Shown in pieces: positions 53,197-62,667 of a stretch of DNA of 64,000 bases (position 1 is the first letter of the stretch; the number at the start of each line of letters is the position of its first letter). Both the position numbers and the translations under genes were made by a program. Source of the stretch: JABABV01 sp965222855 (lineage in GTDB: Bacteria > Bacillota_I > Bacilli_A > Mycoplasmatales > JABABV01); the NCBI GenBank assembly GCA_965222855.1, contig CBDCUL010000001.1:1-64000 (forward strand). Reading direction: 5' to 3'. A model generated the notes under the pieces. It saw only the letters and a list, made by a program, of their open reading frames with translations. It had not been told where the DNA came from and did no database searches.

Positions 53197-53658
53197 CTAA
53201 CAACAGATTTTATAATCATACATTTTCAATTGAGCATAATATTGATTAGCTCTAATTGTGTAATACACTAGTGGGATAATCACGGTCACAATGCCAATCA
53301 ATCAAAATAATGATAAGTGATTAATTTTGTGAATTGGACAAATTTCATTACTAATTAATTCATCTTCCAATTGGACAGTTTTAATCGCATATCAAATGAC
53401 AACGATAACTCAACCAATAATTGGAATCAAATTTAGAAATCAAATTCCGTTCGATAATTTTAGATCTGAGCGACCATAATTATTTTTAATCGATGTTGGA
53501 TAACGTAATATTTTTCAACGCCGATTATTTTGTTGAGCTGATTTATTGTGAGTTTGACAATTGTTGGGCACAATTTCACTATCTGGGAAATTGTGAGGTG
53601 ATAAATTCGGATTATCATCAGTTGTTTTTTGGGGTTGGATTTGTTTGTTTTTATTCAT
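53197..53658 (-). CDS. Small membrane protein with two TM segments
   Basis: About 153 aa from the ATG at 53658, nine bases after AGGGG; an in-frame ATG at 53664 is too close to it. A polar Asn/Gln-rich N half (NKNKQIQPQKTTDDN) is followed by WFLNLIPIIGWVIVVIWY and LFWLIGIVTVIIPLVYYTI, then RANQYYAQLKMYDY. The second helix and RANQ tail recur in the next gene, so the two are paralogues. Two Cys pairs (C..C) near residues 46 and 110. Function unknown. Confidence 0.7.
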
Positions 53659-53715
53659 TATCATACACCCCTAAAGTATTTTTAATTAGAGTTATTTTTA
53701 ACTTATTTAAGAAAT

Positions 53716-54144
53716 TTAGTTTCTAGTTCTTAATAATTGAGAATGAAATTGATTAGCACGAATTGCGTAATAAATTGGAATTATGATAGAAAATATTGGT
53801 AATAAAATTCAAAATCAAACTCAATGGTTCAACGGCTTACAAGGACGTTTATTTCGGTATAATAAAATATTTCTAAAAGCGACTGATTTAATATTGAAAT
53901 AGATCATAATAATTAATAACCCAGGAAGCAAAATAATAGTTGAAGCTAATCATCATCAAACAGTATTATGAAATGCTGGAATAGCTATATCTGGCGTTTT
54001 AAGATAAGTTCGTGTTGTTGTGATTGTTGTTTTTTGTTTGGTTGTCGCAACACGAGCTCCGTTTGGTTTTTTTACAATTGAAGTTGGATTGGTTTTATGA
54101 GTTGTTGTTGTTTTTGTGCTTGGTTTTTTAGTTGTAGTTGGCAA
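53716..54144 (-). CDS. Small Thr/Lys-rich membrane protein, paralogue of the previous
   Basis: 142 aa from a TTG at 54144, eight bases after GGAG; a GTG at 54153 is nearly on top of the ribosome site. The first 65 residues are a basic Thr-rich stretch (TTTKKPSTKTTTTHKTNPTS), then WWWLASTIILLPGLLIIMIY and WVWFWILLPIFSIIIPIYYA, ending IRANQFHSQLLRTRN. Likely co-transcribed with 53197-53658. Function unknown. Confidence 0.65.
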
Positions 54145-54348
54145 ATAAAACACTCCTTTTTTAAAAATTATTTATAAATAATTTTTAGAATTATGACTAC
54201 ATAACTATTATATATTAAATTAGTCTATTATTTAAAGCAATTAAATAAAAAAAATTTACTATTGCTAATTTTTCAAAAAGTTATATTATATAATTTAATT
54301 TATAGGACAAGTGTAACTAGCCAAATTTTTATAAATAGGGGATTTATT

Positions 54349-56505
54349 ATGATAAGAGATTTATTAGCAATGGAATCATATTTAGAAGAAGATCGTTTCT
54401 TAACAATCTATATTGCGAAAGCGGCAATTTTTAAAACAGCACCACAAAGCTTTCGAATTATTAATGAAAATGGTAAAATTAATAATTTAAGAATTATTAA
54501 TGTGCAAGAAAAAAGTGAACATTATGAATATCGTGCACGCATACCTTACAACATTGCTTTTGATATAACACAAAACTATTTTGTAATTGGAGACTCTGGT
54601 TTAAAATCACCATTATTCATTGGTGATTTTACTAAATCGCCTAAATTTGCCGAAACATTTTTTTATGATGGCCATGATTTAGGAGTGCATATTGTTAATG
54701 GTAAAACGATTTTTAAAATTTGAGCACCAACTGCTGCGCAAATGCAAGTTATGTTTCGTGCCCCAAAAGTAACTAAATTTGAATATCATAATTTAAAAAA
54801 ATCAAAAGCTGGATTATGATCATTGACAGTTGATCAACAATTAACTAAATATGAATATTTATTTTTTGTTAATATGAATAATATGTGACAAGAATTACGC
54901 GACCCGTATGCACATGCTTCAACTGCTAATGGTTTAATTTCAGTAGTTTATGATCCCTCAGCTTTTAAAGCTGAGGATAAACTACTGAATAATCGCCACA
55001 AAATGGTAGCTCATAGTAATATGATCATTTATCGTTTATCAATTCAAGATTTTACGAACAACGCTAGTTCAGGAATTAAACGAGAATTTCGTGGTAAATA
55101 TTCAGGACTAGCTCAACACAATACAAAAAATCGTTATAAAGATATTACTAATATAGATTATATTAAGAATATGGGATTTACTCATATTCAACTATTACCT
55201 GTTTATGATTTTGGAACAGTTGATGAAACGAAAGTAACCAAAAGTATTTATACTTATGGTTACTATCCTGACCAACTAATGGTTCCTGAAGGCTCATATG
55301 CTAGTAGTGTAAAAGATCCCTATACGAGAATTAGAGAATTAAAAAATTTAATTTCAACAATCCACAATGAAAACATTGGCGTTATTATGGATTTATCTTT
55401 TAAGCGTTTATTCAATATTAAACTATCTGGTTTTCAACATAGTGTGCCGGGTTATTATTTTCATAAAGTTGCTAATCGATATATGTTTAATTACAAATTA
55501 AAAATGGTTCAAAAAATCTTAATCGATACTTTTGTATGATGATTAAAAGCTTATAAAGTTGATGGTTTTCGTTTATCAGATTCAAAAGATGTTCCTTTTG
55601 AAGTAATTAATAATATTCGCAAAGAGTTAGTCAAACTTAATCCGCAAATTTTATTTGTCGTTGATAGCGAACGTGATAGTAAAGCAGTTGAATTATCACA
55701 AGAATATCGGGCTGCTTTATTTGGATTAGCGGTTTCCCAAGGTGATCATCAAAAAGGTTATTTAACTGGTAATATTCTCCAACGTGATAATTTCATTTTA
55801 GGGCTGACTGGCTTACTAACACGTCGTGATCCGAAACATAACATTAACTTTCTCCAAACGCTGCATACACGGACTTTATATGATACTGTCATTAGTTTTG
55901 AGCGTAACATCACTGCAATTAAATTACGCAAAATTATTTTATTATCAAATGCCTGTTTATTAATTTCCCAAGGCATTCCATTATTTGTTCAAGGTCAAGA
56001 ATTCTACCGTAGTAAAAAAATGTTATTCAGTTCAGAATTTATGAAAAGTAGCATTAGTGAAATTGATTGAAATAAATTACACGACCATCATGTTGATTTA
56101 AAAATCTTAAAACAATTAATCACATTACGAAAAACTAAATTACCAGAATTACATATGTCATCGAAAGCCGAAATTCGTAAAAAAGTTAAATATGAAGTAA
56201 CGCATAATGGTTTAATTAAAATTTTTTATGAAAATATTAATTGTAAAAAAGAAACGCGTCCTTTAATTATCTTTATTAATAATGCTGGTCGTCCATTATT
56301 AATAAATTTCAAAAAAAACAACCAAATCATCTTTGATACTAATAAAGGAATTCATAAAACAACTAAGTTAGTTAAAGAATTAGAAATCAAACCATATGAG
56401 ATGGTAATCTTGCGTGAAAGCGTTAAAAAAATCAAAACAATTACACGTCAAGAATTAATTGATCGTCGAATTGCAAATAATATTAAAAAATTTAATGAAA
56501 ATTAG
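54349..56505 (+). CDS. Pullulanase-like GH13 protein lacking catalytic residues
   Basis: 718 aa, intact; AGGGGA before the ATG. An N-terminal domain of about 100 residues, a CBM48-like part (IFKIWAPTAAQMQVMF), then a GH13 barrel with TYGYYPDQLMVPEGSYAS, typical of type I pullulanases. The four catalytic regions are degenerate: I reads MDLSFKR (family MDVVYNH), II GFRLSD with Ser410 at the nucleophile position (family GFRFD), III FVVDSE (family YGEGW), IV LHTRTL (family SHDN). It is therefore unlikely to cleave starch or glycogen; a glycan-binding or regulatory pseudoenzyme is inferred. Upstream of gap. Confidence 0.75.
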
Positions 56506-56632
56506 TAAAATTTGTTTATTTTATAGTTGAAAAGAGTTATAATTATCTTACGTAATAAATATTTTTTAATATTATATTATAAACATAATCTAAATAGTTA
56601 AATATTTGAAAAAGAAAGAAGGCTAATTAATA

Positions 56633-57634
56633 ATGATAAAAGTCGCTATTAATGGTTTTGGACGTATTGGACGTCTAGTATACCGCCAATTAATCGAAGA
56701 TAAAAACGTAGAAGTAGTCGCAATTAATGACTTAACTTCTCCAGAAACACTATTACACTTACTAAAATACGATACAGCACACCGTCGTTTTGCTCATTTC
56801 AATGATGTTAAACTAGTGAATAATGCAATTGTCGTTAATGGTAAATCAGCACCTATTTTTGCTCAAAGAGACCCTTTAAATTTACCTTGAAAAAAACTTG
56901 ATGTTGACGTAGTTGTCGAATCAACTGGATTTTTCCGTAAATTAGAAGATGCTAAAAAACATATCACTGCTGGAGCTAAAAAAGTTTTAATTTCTGCTCC
57001 CGGTACTGGTGACATGAAAACAATCGTTTACAATGTTAACCATAATATTTTAACAAGCGCTGACGTTGTTGTTTCAGCAGCATCATGTACAACTAATTGT
57101 TTAGCACCTGTTGCGAAAATCTTAAACGATAACTTCGGAATCGTTAAAGGAATTATGACAACAGTACATGCTTATACTTCAGACCAAAGATTACAAGATG
57201 CACCACACGCTGACTTACGTCGTGCTCGTGCTGCTGCTGAAAATATAATTCCAGCAACAACTGGAGCAGCTGTTGCTGTTGGTAAAGCATTACCAGAATT
57301 ACAAGGAAAATTAGATGGGATGGCAATGCGTGTTCCAGTACTTACTGGTTCAGTAATTGATCTAGTAGTTGAACTACGCGATAACCCAACAGTTGACCAA
57401 ATTAATGCTGCAATGAAAAATGCTGCTAATGAAACGCTACAATATGAAACAGCACCAATTGTTTCATCAGATATCATCGGTTCAACATATGGTTCAATCT
57501 ATGATAGTTTATTAACTAAAGCAATGGAAGTTGATGGTAAAAAACTTTACAAAATCATCAGTTGATATGATAATGAAAACTCATACGTATCACAATACGT
57601 AAGAACATTATTACATTTAGGAACATTAGTTTAA
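56633..57634 (+). CDS. gap: Glyceraldehyde-3-phosphate dehydrogenase
   Basis: 333 aa. NAD-binding INGFGRIGRL, catalytic SAASCTTNCLAPVAK (Cys of SCTTN) and HAYTSDQRLQDAPHADLRRA, with WYDNENSY near the C terminus (Trp as TGA). Glycolytic step to 1,3-bisphosphoglycerate, central for ATP in Mollicutes. AAGAAGG ribosome site and own terminator; a partial copy of its 3' end lies 900 bases downstream. Confidence 0.97.
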
Positions 57635-57655
57635 TTTTAACTAAGTCTTAATTTA

Positions 57656-57696
57656 TTAAAAACCACGCTATAAATTATAGCGTGGTTTTTTTGTGT
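57656..57696 (+). terminator. Terminator of gap
   Basis: Stem AACCACGCTATA/TATAGCGTGGTT with an AAT loop and T7. A sister element follows the gap remnant at 58663-58700. Confidence 0.85.
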
Positions 57697-57821
57697 TTTG
57701 CTTTTTAAAATTTAGATCATTGTATAAAACTGAATTTTATAACTTATTGAAGTTCAGATAAAATAATGTTATCATAAATTTAATTGAAAAATAAAACTTA
57801 AAAAACGAAAAGGATTATATA

Positions 57822-58540
57822 ATGTTAAAAAAAATAATTAAATTTGCTGCCCCGTTAATTATGGTTAGTACATTATTATCAACTACTAGTTGTAGTAATA
57901 AAAATAAAAAATTTAATCAAGGTTGAAACACTTTTTATAAAAATTATAAAAAATGCAGTTAAGTGATTTTGAATATGCTGTTACTCAAAAATATACTAAA
58001 ATTAAAAAACGTTATCAAAATAGTGATTTATGTTTAATGGAACAAGTTGTTGATATCGGGATTTGTTTTGCACATTTAACTCACAAATCTAATAGTATTC
58101 AATTGTTACTAGGTAATTACATAACAGATAAATGTTATTTATTTAGATATATGTATTCCGATAGTGACAACCCGAGCAATAATTATTCAACTTTTACGAC
58201 CTTTAATGTCAAAAACTGCGTCAGTGATTGACATGGTTTTGCGACTTGACCTTTTGGACTATTTTATGAAACAGCAATTAATGAACCAGCCATCAATATT
58301 ATGAATAATGTCTTAACTGATAAATTAATTAATGACTTTAAATTTCGGACTAATTTTAGGAAAAAATATGATGGCTTAGTAAATAATTTATGAACAGGTT
58401 TAGTCTCAGTCAATATTAGTTCAGTAATTCGACACAAAGTTTGAACATTAACTAATGATTTTTCAAATGACGGAATCATCGGATCACCACCAATTTACAC
58501 TGTCAAAAATTGAAAAATTACTAATAGTTATACAATTTAA
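57822..58540 (+). pseudogene. Lipoprotein gene, frameshifted
   Basis: Signal MLKKIIKFAAPLIMVSTLLS with lipobox TTSC (Cys at 25), then WNTFYKNYKKC and a stop. One missing A in the A6 run at about 57945-57950 (here a -1 change) would restore the frame MQLSDFEYAVTQKYTKIKKR through TLTNDFSNDGIIG and the end NWKITNSYTI, total about 239 aa. The TNDF and late NWKI motifs recall the surface lipoprotein family. It is inserted between gap and a copy of the gap 3' end. Confidence 0.7.
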
Positions 58541-58557
58541 TAAATGAGATATATTTA

Positions 58558-58642
58558 AAAAATAATCAGTTGATATGATAATGAAAATTCATATGTATTA
58601 CAATACATAAGAACATTATTACATTTAGGAACATCAGTTTAA
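58558..58642 (+). pseudogene. Remnant copy of the gap 3' end
   Basis: Reads IISWYDNENSYVLQYIRTLL and then HLGTSV and stop, matching the last 27 codons of gap (57551-57634) with a few changes, and is followed by a gap-like terminator (58663-58700). No other part of gap is present here. Together with gap it brackets the lipoprotein pseudogene, as left by a tandem duplication or recombination at the gap end. Confidence 0.9.
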
Positions 58643-58662
58643 TTTTAACTAATTATTAATAG

Positions 58663-58700
58663 ATAAAAACCACTCGATAATTTATCGAGTGGTTTTTTTG
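58663..58700 (+). terminator. Terminator after the gap remnant
   Basis: Stem AAAACCACTCGATAA/TTATCGAGTGGTTTT followed by T7; same architecture and surrounding sequence as the gap terminator, with compensated stem changes. Confidence 0.85.
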
Positions 58701-58728
58701 ATGCTTTGTTTTTTAAAAATTATTTTTA

Positions 58729-58826
58729 CTAATATGTTATAGTTCAGTCTCAATTATAATAATTCGGATTACCGGTATAAGATAGTGGTATATCAAAGAT
58801 ACAATCATGATAACTATTTGTCATAA
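58729..58826 (-). pseudogene. Remnant of a secreted-paralogue C terminus
   Basis: The minus strand reads MTNSYHDCIFDIPLSYTGNP and ends NWDWTITY before TAG. The end resembles the SDWTIIKY and PIGDW C termini of the minus-strand proteins at 4-19 kb. Too short to be a gene; probably what is left of a paralogue. Confidence 0.4.
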
Positions 58827-59352
58827 CTGAGTAAAATAGCTTCAAAAATATTTTAGCTTTAATATATTTAATATTTTATGAGTGTATAGTAATTTATCTG
58901 TTCATAAGCTATATGAAACATTAAATTTTAATAGATGTATAGTATCAATCTCATTCTTTCGACGTAGAGTTGTGAAAACTAAACTTAAAGTATTTTAATT
59001 ATCTGCTTTAATTTCCTTATTAATTGGATAAGTTAAGTATTTGGGTGCGCTATTTTAAATATCTTTTGCATTTAAATTACGAGCATATTATACTTACACT
59101 AATTTTTGTTGTCTTACCACAAATAGTCAAAGTGGTTAATGCACTCATAGTTACTAAAGGCACCTCTATTGCAACTATACTTCTTTTGATTATTTTATTA
59201 TTTATATTTTTACTTCTATTATTATCTTCAAAATAATATTTGTTATTTTATTAAACTATGATATAATTTTTTTAGTTTATTTTTTATATGTACAAACACT
59301 ATTATTAGTATTATTAATAATTTCAAAAAAAGAAAGAAAGGATAATTAAATT
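58827..59352. other. Intergenic stretch with one possible small membrane ORF
   Basis: From 59024 to 59236 (plus) a TTG-start ORF of 70 codons has two hydrophobic stretches (HIILTLIFVVLPQIVKVV and IATILLLIILLFIFLLLLL). It lacks a ribosome site, so coding is doubtful. The rest is A/T-rich with nothing else visible; TATAAT at about 59261-59266 may serve the gene at 59353. Confidence 0.4.
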
Positions 59353-59982
59353 ATGAATTATGTTTTATTTTGAGTTTATGTTTTAATGTTTCTAACTATT
59401 AATATCTTAATCTTTCATTTTTGATTATTACGATCTTATAAACAAAACTTATTTAAATTAAATCAAAAAATTGAACTTATGGAAGCTCCCGATTCATATT
59501 CTGGAACAAATATTGCAACATTTTTTAGAATTTTATTTTGGTTTCCGTCTTGACGTAAAGCGGAAAAACAACATAATCAAAAATTACTTGAAAAATATGG
59601 ACCAGATAAAATAATCAATCGTTGATCAAGAATGCTTATAAGATCAAAAATCACTATTTTAATATTAATTATAATATTTTCTATTACGAGCGTTGTCTTG
59701 TTAGAAGACCACAATAATATTCCATTAAATAGTTTATATTTTTTTAAATTGATAATTTATGCTCAAATATTAATTTTAATTTCAACAGTAAGTTTAATAT
59801 TTTTAAAATGATTAATGTTTTGCATAGTATACTCTTCTATTAATGTAAAATCATCAAAATCAAAAATGTTGTCGAAATCCTTTGCCGCTTCTTTAAATAA
59901 TGAGTTAACATCTTTTTCATTTTTCCCTAAGATTATTGCATTTATCGCAATAAACTCAATTTATCTTTTCATTTTATTATAA
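59353..59982 (+). CDS. Membrane protein of unknown function
   Basis: 209 aa; AAGAAAGGA before the ATG. Four hydrophobic segments: VLFWVYVLMFLTINILIF, ITILILIIIFSITSVVLL, YFFKLIIYAQILILISTVSL and FFPKIIAFIAINSIYLFILL. The cytoplasm-sized loop about 25-95 is Lys-rich (YKQNLFKLNQKIELMEAPDS). TGA Trp codons are frequent. No family recognised. Confidence 0.7.
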
Positions 59983-59989
59983 ATCAACA

Positions 59990-60024
59990 ATTAAAAAAAC
60001 CCTATTATAGGGTTTTTTTAATTG
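59990..60024. terminator. Bidirectional terminator
   Basis: Perfect inverted repeat TTAAAAAAACCCTA/TAGGGTTTTTTTAA around TTA, between converging genes at 59982 and 60026. Confidence 0.9.
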
Positions 60025-60025
60025 T

Positions 60026-61237
60026 TTATTGTTGTCTTATATGCATGTGTTTGCCATTATGTTTAAAAAAAGTTATGTTAATTTCAATTCCAGAATCTTT
60101 ATATTCTTCAGCTCAATTAATTATACTTTTAGTAATTTGTTCAAACATATATTCAAGTGACATATATATTAAGACACTTACAACTAATACAACTATATTA
60201 CCAATTACCGGGACCTCAGTAGACAAAACTTCTGCTTCGCCAACAAAAGCTTCCATCATTTTTGAATACATTTTAGTTACAAACTTTTCAATTTTTTCAA
60301 TTTTTTCAACTTCTTTTCCAGGATCTTTGAATTTCTCAAGTTCAGATTTCAGTTCTTTAAAGTGTAAAGCAAATAAAATCGCTTGAATGATTAAGTTATT
60401 TAAATATATATCCATACCGTTATGTCAAGATCAAGTGATGGATGTTTTTCCATGATATTTCTCAAATATTTTTTTACTTACCGGAAAAGAATTATTTAAA
60501 GATATATAACTACGAATATTAATGATAGATCTACTTGGATTTCAAAAATCATAAATTAGATGAGCTTGCAAATATGATAAAGCACCATTTTCATCTAAAA
60601 ATGACATTTTCACATTTGCTTGCATGCAACCATCATCAGTATTTTTCAATCCTTTAATATAATCAACGTTAAAAATTGATAATACATTATTTTGATGAAT
60701 ATATCTTAAATAAAACTCCATATATCCATATCAAATATCATATAAATTATTTGGTACAGCAGACGCTCCATAAATTCTAAAATATAAACCATAATTATAT
60801 TTATTCCCTAGATTGGAAGTCGAATTTATTGCTATCAAACTATCATCATTATAATTAAGTTTTAATTCTCCATAAAAATTTTTATTTTTAAAATCATCAG
60901 CAGTATCTAACCAATAACCAGATACTCAATATAAAGCTCAATAATTAGTATTACTAGAATCACTACAATCTGAGTTTCAATAAATAGAATCAATCATAAT
61001 AGCATCGTTATTACTTGTTACTTTACTTTTATTATTTACTAAAATTGATTGTGCATTGATAGTAGCGCTACGTGATAATTCAGCATTACTAACTAAATTT
61101 TCATCACTATCATTTTCAATATCATGGCGATGAATTAAGTTATAATTATGCATTTTGATGCCCGAATCTATTAATTGACTATTTTGACTTACGGGTGACG
61201 CCATCAACCCCAAAACCATTCCTAATGTTTTTAACAT
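60026..61237 (-). CDS. Secreted/membrane protein of unknown function
   Basis: 403 aa. A short hydrophobic start (MLKTLGMVLGLMASPVSQNS) looks like a signal peptide; the body to about 280 is Asn/Ser/Tyr-rich. Then a charged coiled-coil-like stretch (KELKSELEKFKDPGKEVEKI) and one TM segment (VPVIGNIVVLVVSVLIYMSL) near 355-375. The tail is short. It follows the 62167 gene after 24 bases, so the two are co-transcribed and may work together. Type is reminiscent of secreted effectors of host-associated Mollicutes, but no domain is recognised. Confidence 0.65.
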
Positions 61238-61261
61238 TTTTAATTACTCCTTATGTGCAAA

Positions 61262-62167
61262 CTATTCTACAATACCTTGATTCATTAAATTTTTTATATA
61301 ATTAATATTTTGAGTTTTTGGATTTCAATTTTTATTAACTCAACCACCAAAAACCTCAATGTTTACTTGAAATGAATTAGCACTAGCATATAAATCTTCT
61401 TCTTGAGCCATGTGTTTAAATTCTGAATGTAAATGTTCTCTAAATCCCATTCAAACATAATTTTTTGTTGAAGTATTTATTTTTTTATTTTCATCTTCAA
61501 AACTATGCCCGCCAGCTTTATTAATAAATTCTTGTTGACTTAAATGTTTTGAAAAAGTATCGCTATCTAAGCCATAAGTAGTATCGAATTTATTTATAGG
61601 AGAACCAGTTCCTTTTTCAGACTCATTTAAACTACTGTTATCAAAATTATCTGAAAATCATGCAAATACATTATGATAAACATCGTGCGAAGAATCTTGG
61701 TGATGTCATTCTTGTCATAACATATGAAATTTAGGTGTAAAACCTATTTTATAAATAATATATTTTTGATCTGGATGATTTGCCAAAGAACTCATACCGT
61801 GTTTCATTTGATTATTAATATTTTTATTAAGTTTTTTTGATACATCAATCCCAACCTTTGTAGGCTGATCCTTCTCATCATTATCGTAATTATAATATGC
61901 ATCATTAGTTTCTCTTCACCCATATTTTTCAGTATGCATTTGTCCACTGTGCATCGTATCTTCTGTAGTTGCAACAGATGAAGATTGATAATTATAATCA
62001 AATTGAAAATTTGAACCATCTAAATCTTCATCATTGAATAAAGTACGATATACCTCTTTAAAATAAGTATAAGACTCTTGACTTCATGAACTTCTATAAT
62101 TCATAACCTGGTAACTTTGCACAGGTATGATAGATAATATTGGACTAACTAATAATAATTTAACCAT
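61262..62167 (-). CDS. Secreted protein of unknown function, first gene of a pair
   Basis: 301 aa. MVKLLLVSPILSIIPVQS is a weak signal peptide without Cys. The body is rich in His, Asp and Asn (HMLWQEWHHQDSSHDVYHNV, HLHSEFKHMAQEEDLY), giving many potential metal ligands, though no HExxH is seen. GAGAGTGA precedes the ATG. A TATAAT on the minus strand (62220-62225) lies 53 bases upstream. Paired with the gene at 60026-61237. Confidence 0.65.
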
Positions 62168-62219
62168 TTATTAATTCACTCTCTTTCTTTTATAAGTGCG
62201 CAATAAATATTATCATATT

Positions 62220-62225
62220 ATTATA
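62220..62225 (-). promoter_or_regulatory. Putative -10 box for the secreted gene pair
   Basis: TATAAT on the minus strand in AAGTCTATAAT, 53 bases before the start at 62167; no clear -35. Confidence 0.45.
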
Positions 62226-62357
62226 GACTTATGTAAAAAAGATTATTTATAAGCGCTTATTTTATATTTTAATTATTTTATTAATTAAATATTAGGTAAT
62301 TTATAATCTATTTTTTATTAAAAACTATTAACTGAATTTTAGCTAATTATTAATTTA

Positions 62358-62396
62358 CCAAAAGATACTCCATAAATTATGGAGTATCTTTTTATT
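62358..62396. terminator. Orphan terminator near the CRISPR array
   Basis: Stem AAAAGATACTCCATA/TATGGAGTATCTTTT with an AAT loop. The lead-in (TTTTAGCTAATTATTAATTTA) resembles the sequence between the gap remnant and its terminator, so this may be another moved copy of that terminator. On the minus strand it could end transcription from the CRISPR array. Confidence 0.7.
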
Positions 62397-62436
62397 TATT
62401 TTTATTAATAATTACCTCGATTAAATTTAAATAGTA

Positions 62437-62467
62437 AAAGCAACCTGATTGGGTTTCTTTTTTTGTA
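62437..62467 (+). terminator. Imperfect terminator-like hairpin
   Basis: AAAGCAACC/GGGTTTCTTT pairing with one mismatch followed by T7, between the orphan terminator and the array. Direction would be plus, towards the array. Confidence 0.4.
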
Positions 62468-62470
62468 TTT

Positions 62471-62497
62471 CTCAAATGATTATAAAAATCATTTGAG
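62471..62497. other. Perfect inverted repeat bordering the CRISPR array
   Basis: CTCAAATGAT/ATCATTTGAG, 10 bp per arm with a 7-base loop, ending one base before the distal repeat. No U-run follows in either direction, so it is not a standard terminator. It could mark the trailer end of the array or an integration border. Confidence 0.7.
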
Positions 62498-62498
62498 G

Positions 62499-62667
62499 GT
62501 ATCAGACAGTATATGTTTGTTACTGCACTCTGACTTACTTTTCTTTTTTAATATTTTTATTCACTGTATCAGACAGTATATGTTTGTTACTGCACTCTGA
62601 CCAATGAGCACGTTGTAGTCGTTGTGATGAGGTATCAGACAGTATATGTTTGTTACTGCACTCTGAC
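62499..62667 (-). CRISPR. CRISPR array, three 36-nt repeats and two spacers
   Basis: Repeats at 62499-62534, 62566-62601 and 62632-62667 are identical; spacers are 31 nt (62535-62565) and 30 nt (62602-62631). Plus-strand repeats begin GTATCAGACAGTA and end TACTGCACTCTGAC. TCAGA/TCTGA plus CAGTA/TACTG pair within one repeat, with only a 3-nt bulge and a 9-nt loop, so the RNA folds by itself. Read on the minus strand, with the effector gene, the inner stem is followed by 8 nt (TCTGATAC), much as the Cas13a repeat stem is followed by 8 nt. The effector stop codon overlaps the first repeat by one base. Confidence 0.95.

Noticed and set aside
57172..57477. Antisense ORF of 101 codons inside gap
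   Set aside because: Shadow of the conserved GAPDH catalytic region; no start signals.
60045..60386. Plus-strand ORF of 113 codons opposite the secreted-protein gene
   Set aside because: The minus-strand frame has signal peptide, TM helix and operon context; the plus frame is its complement and begins inside that gene.
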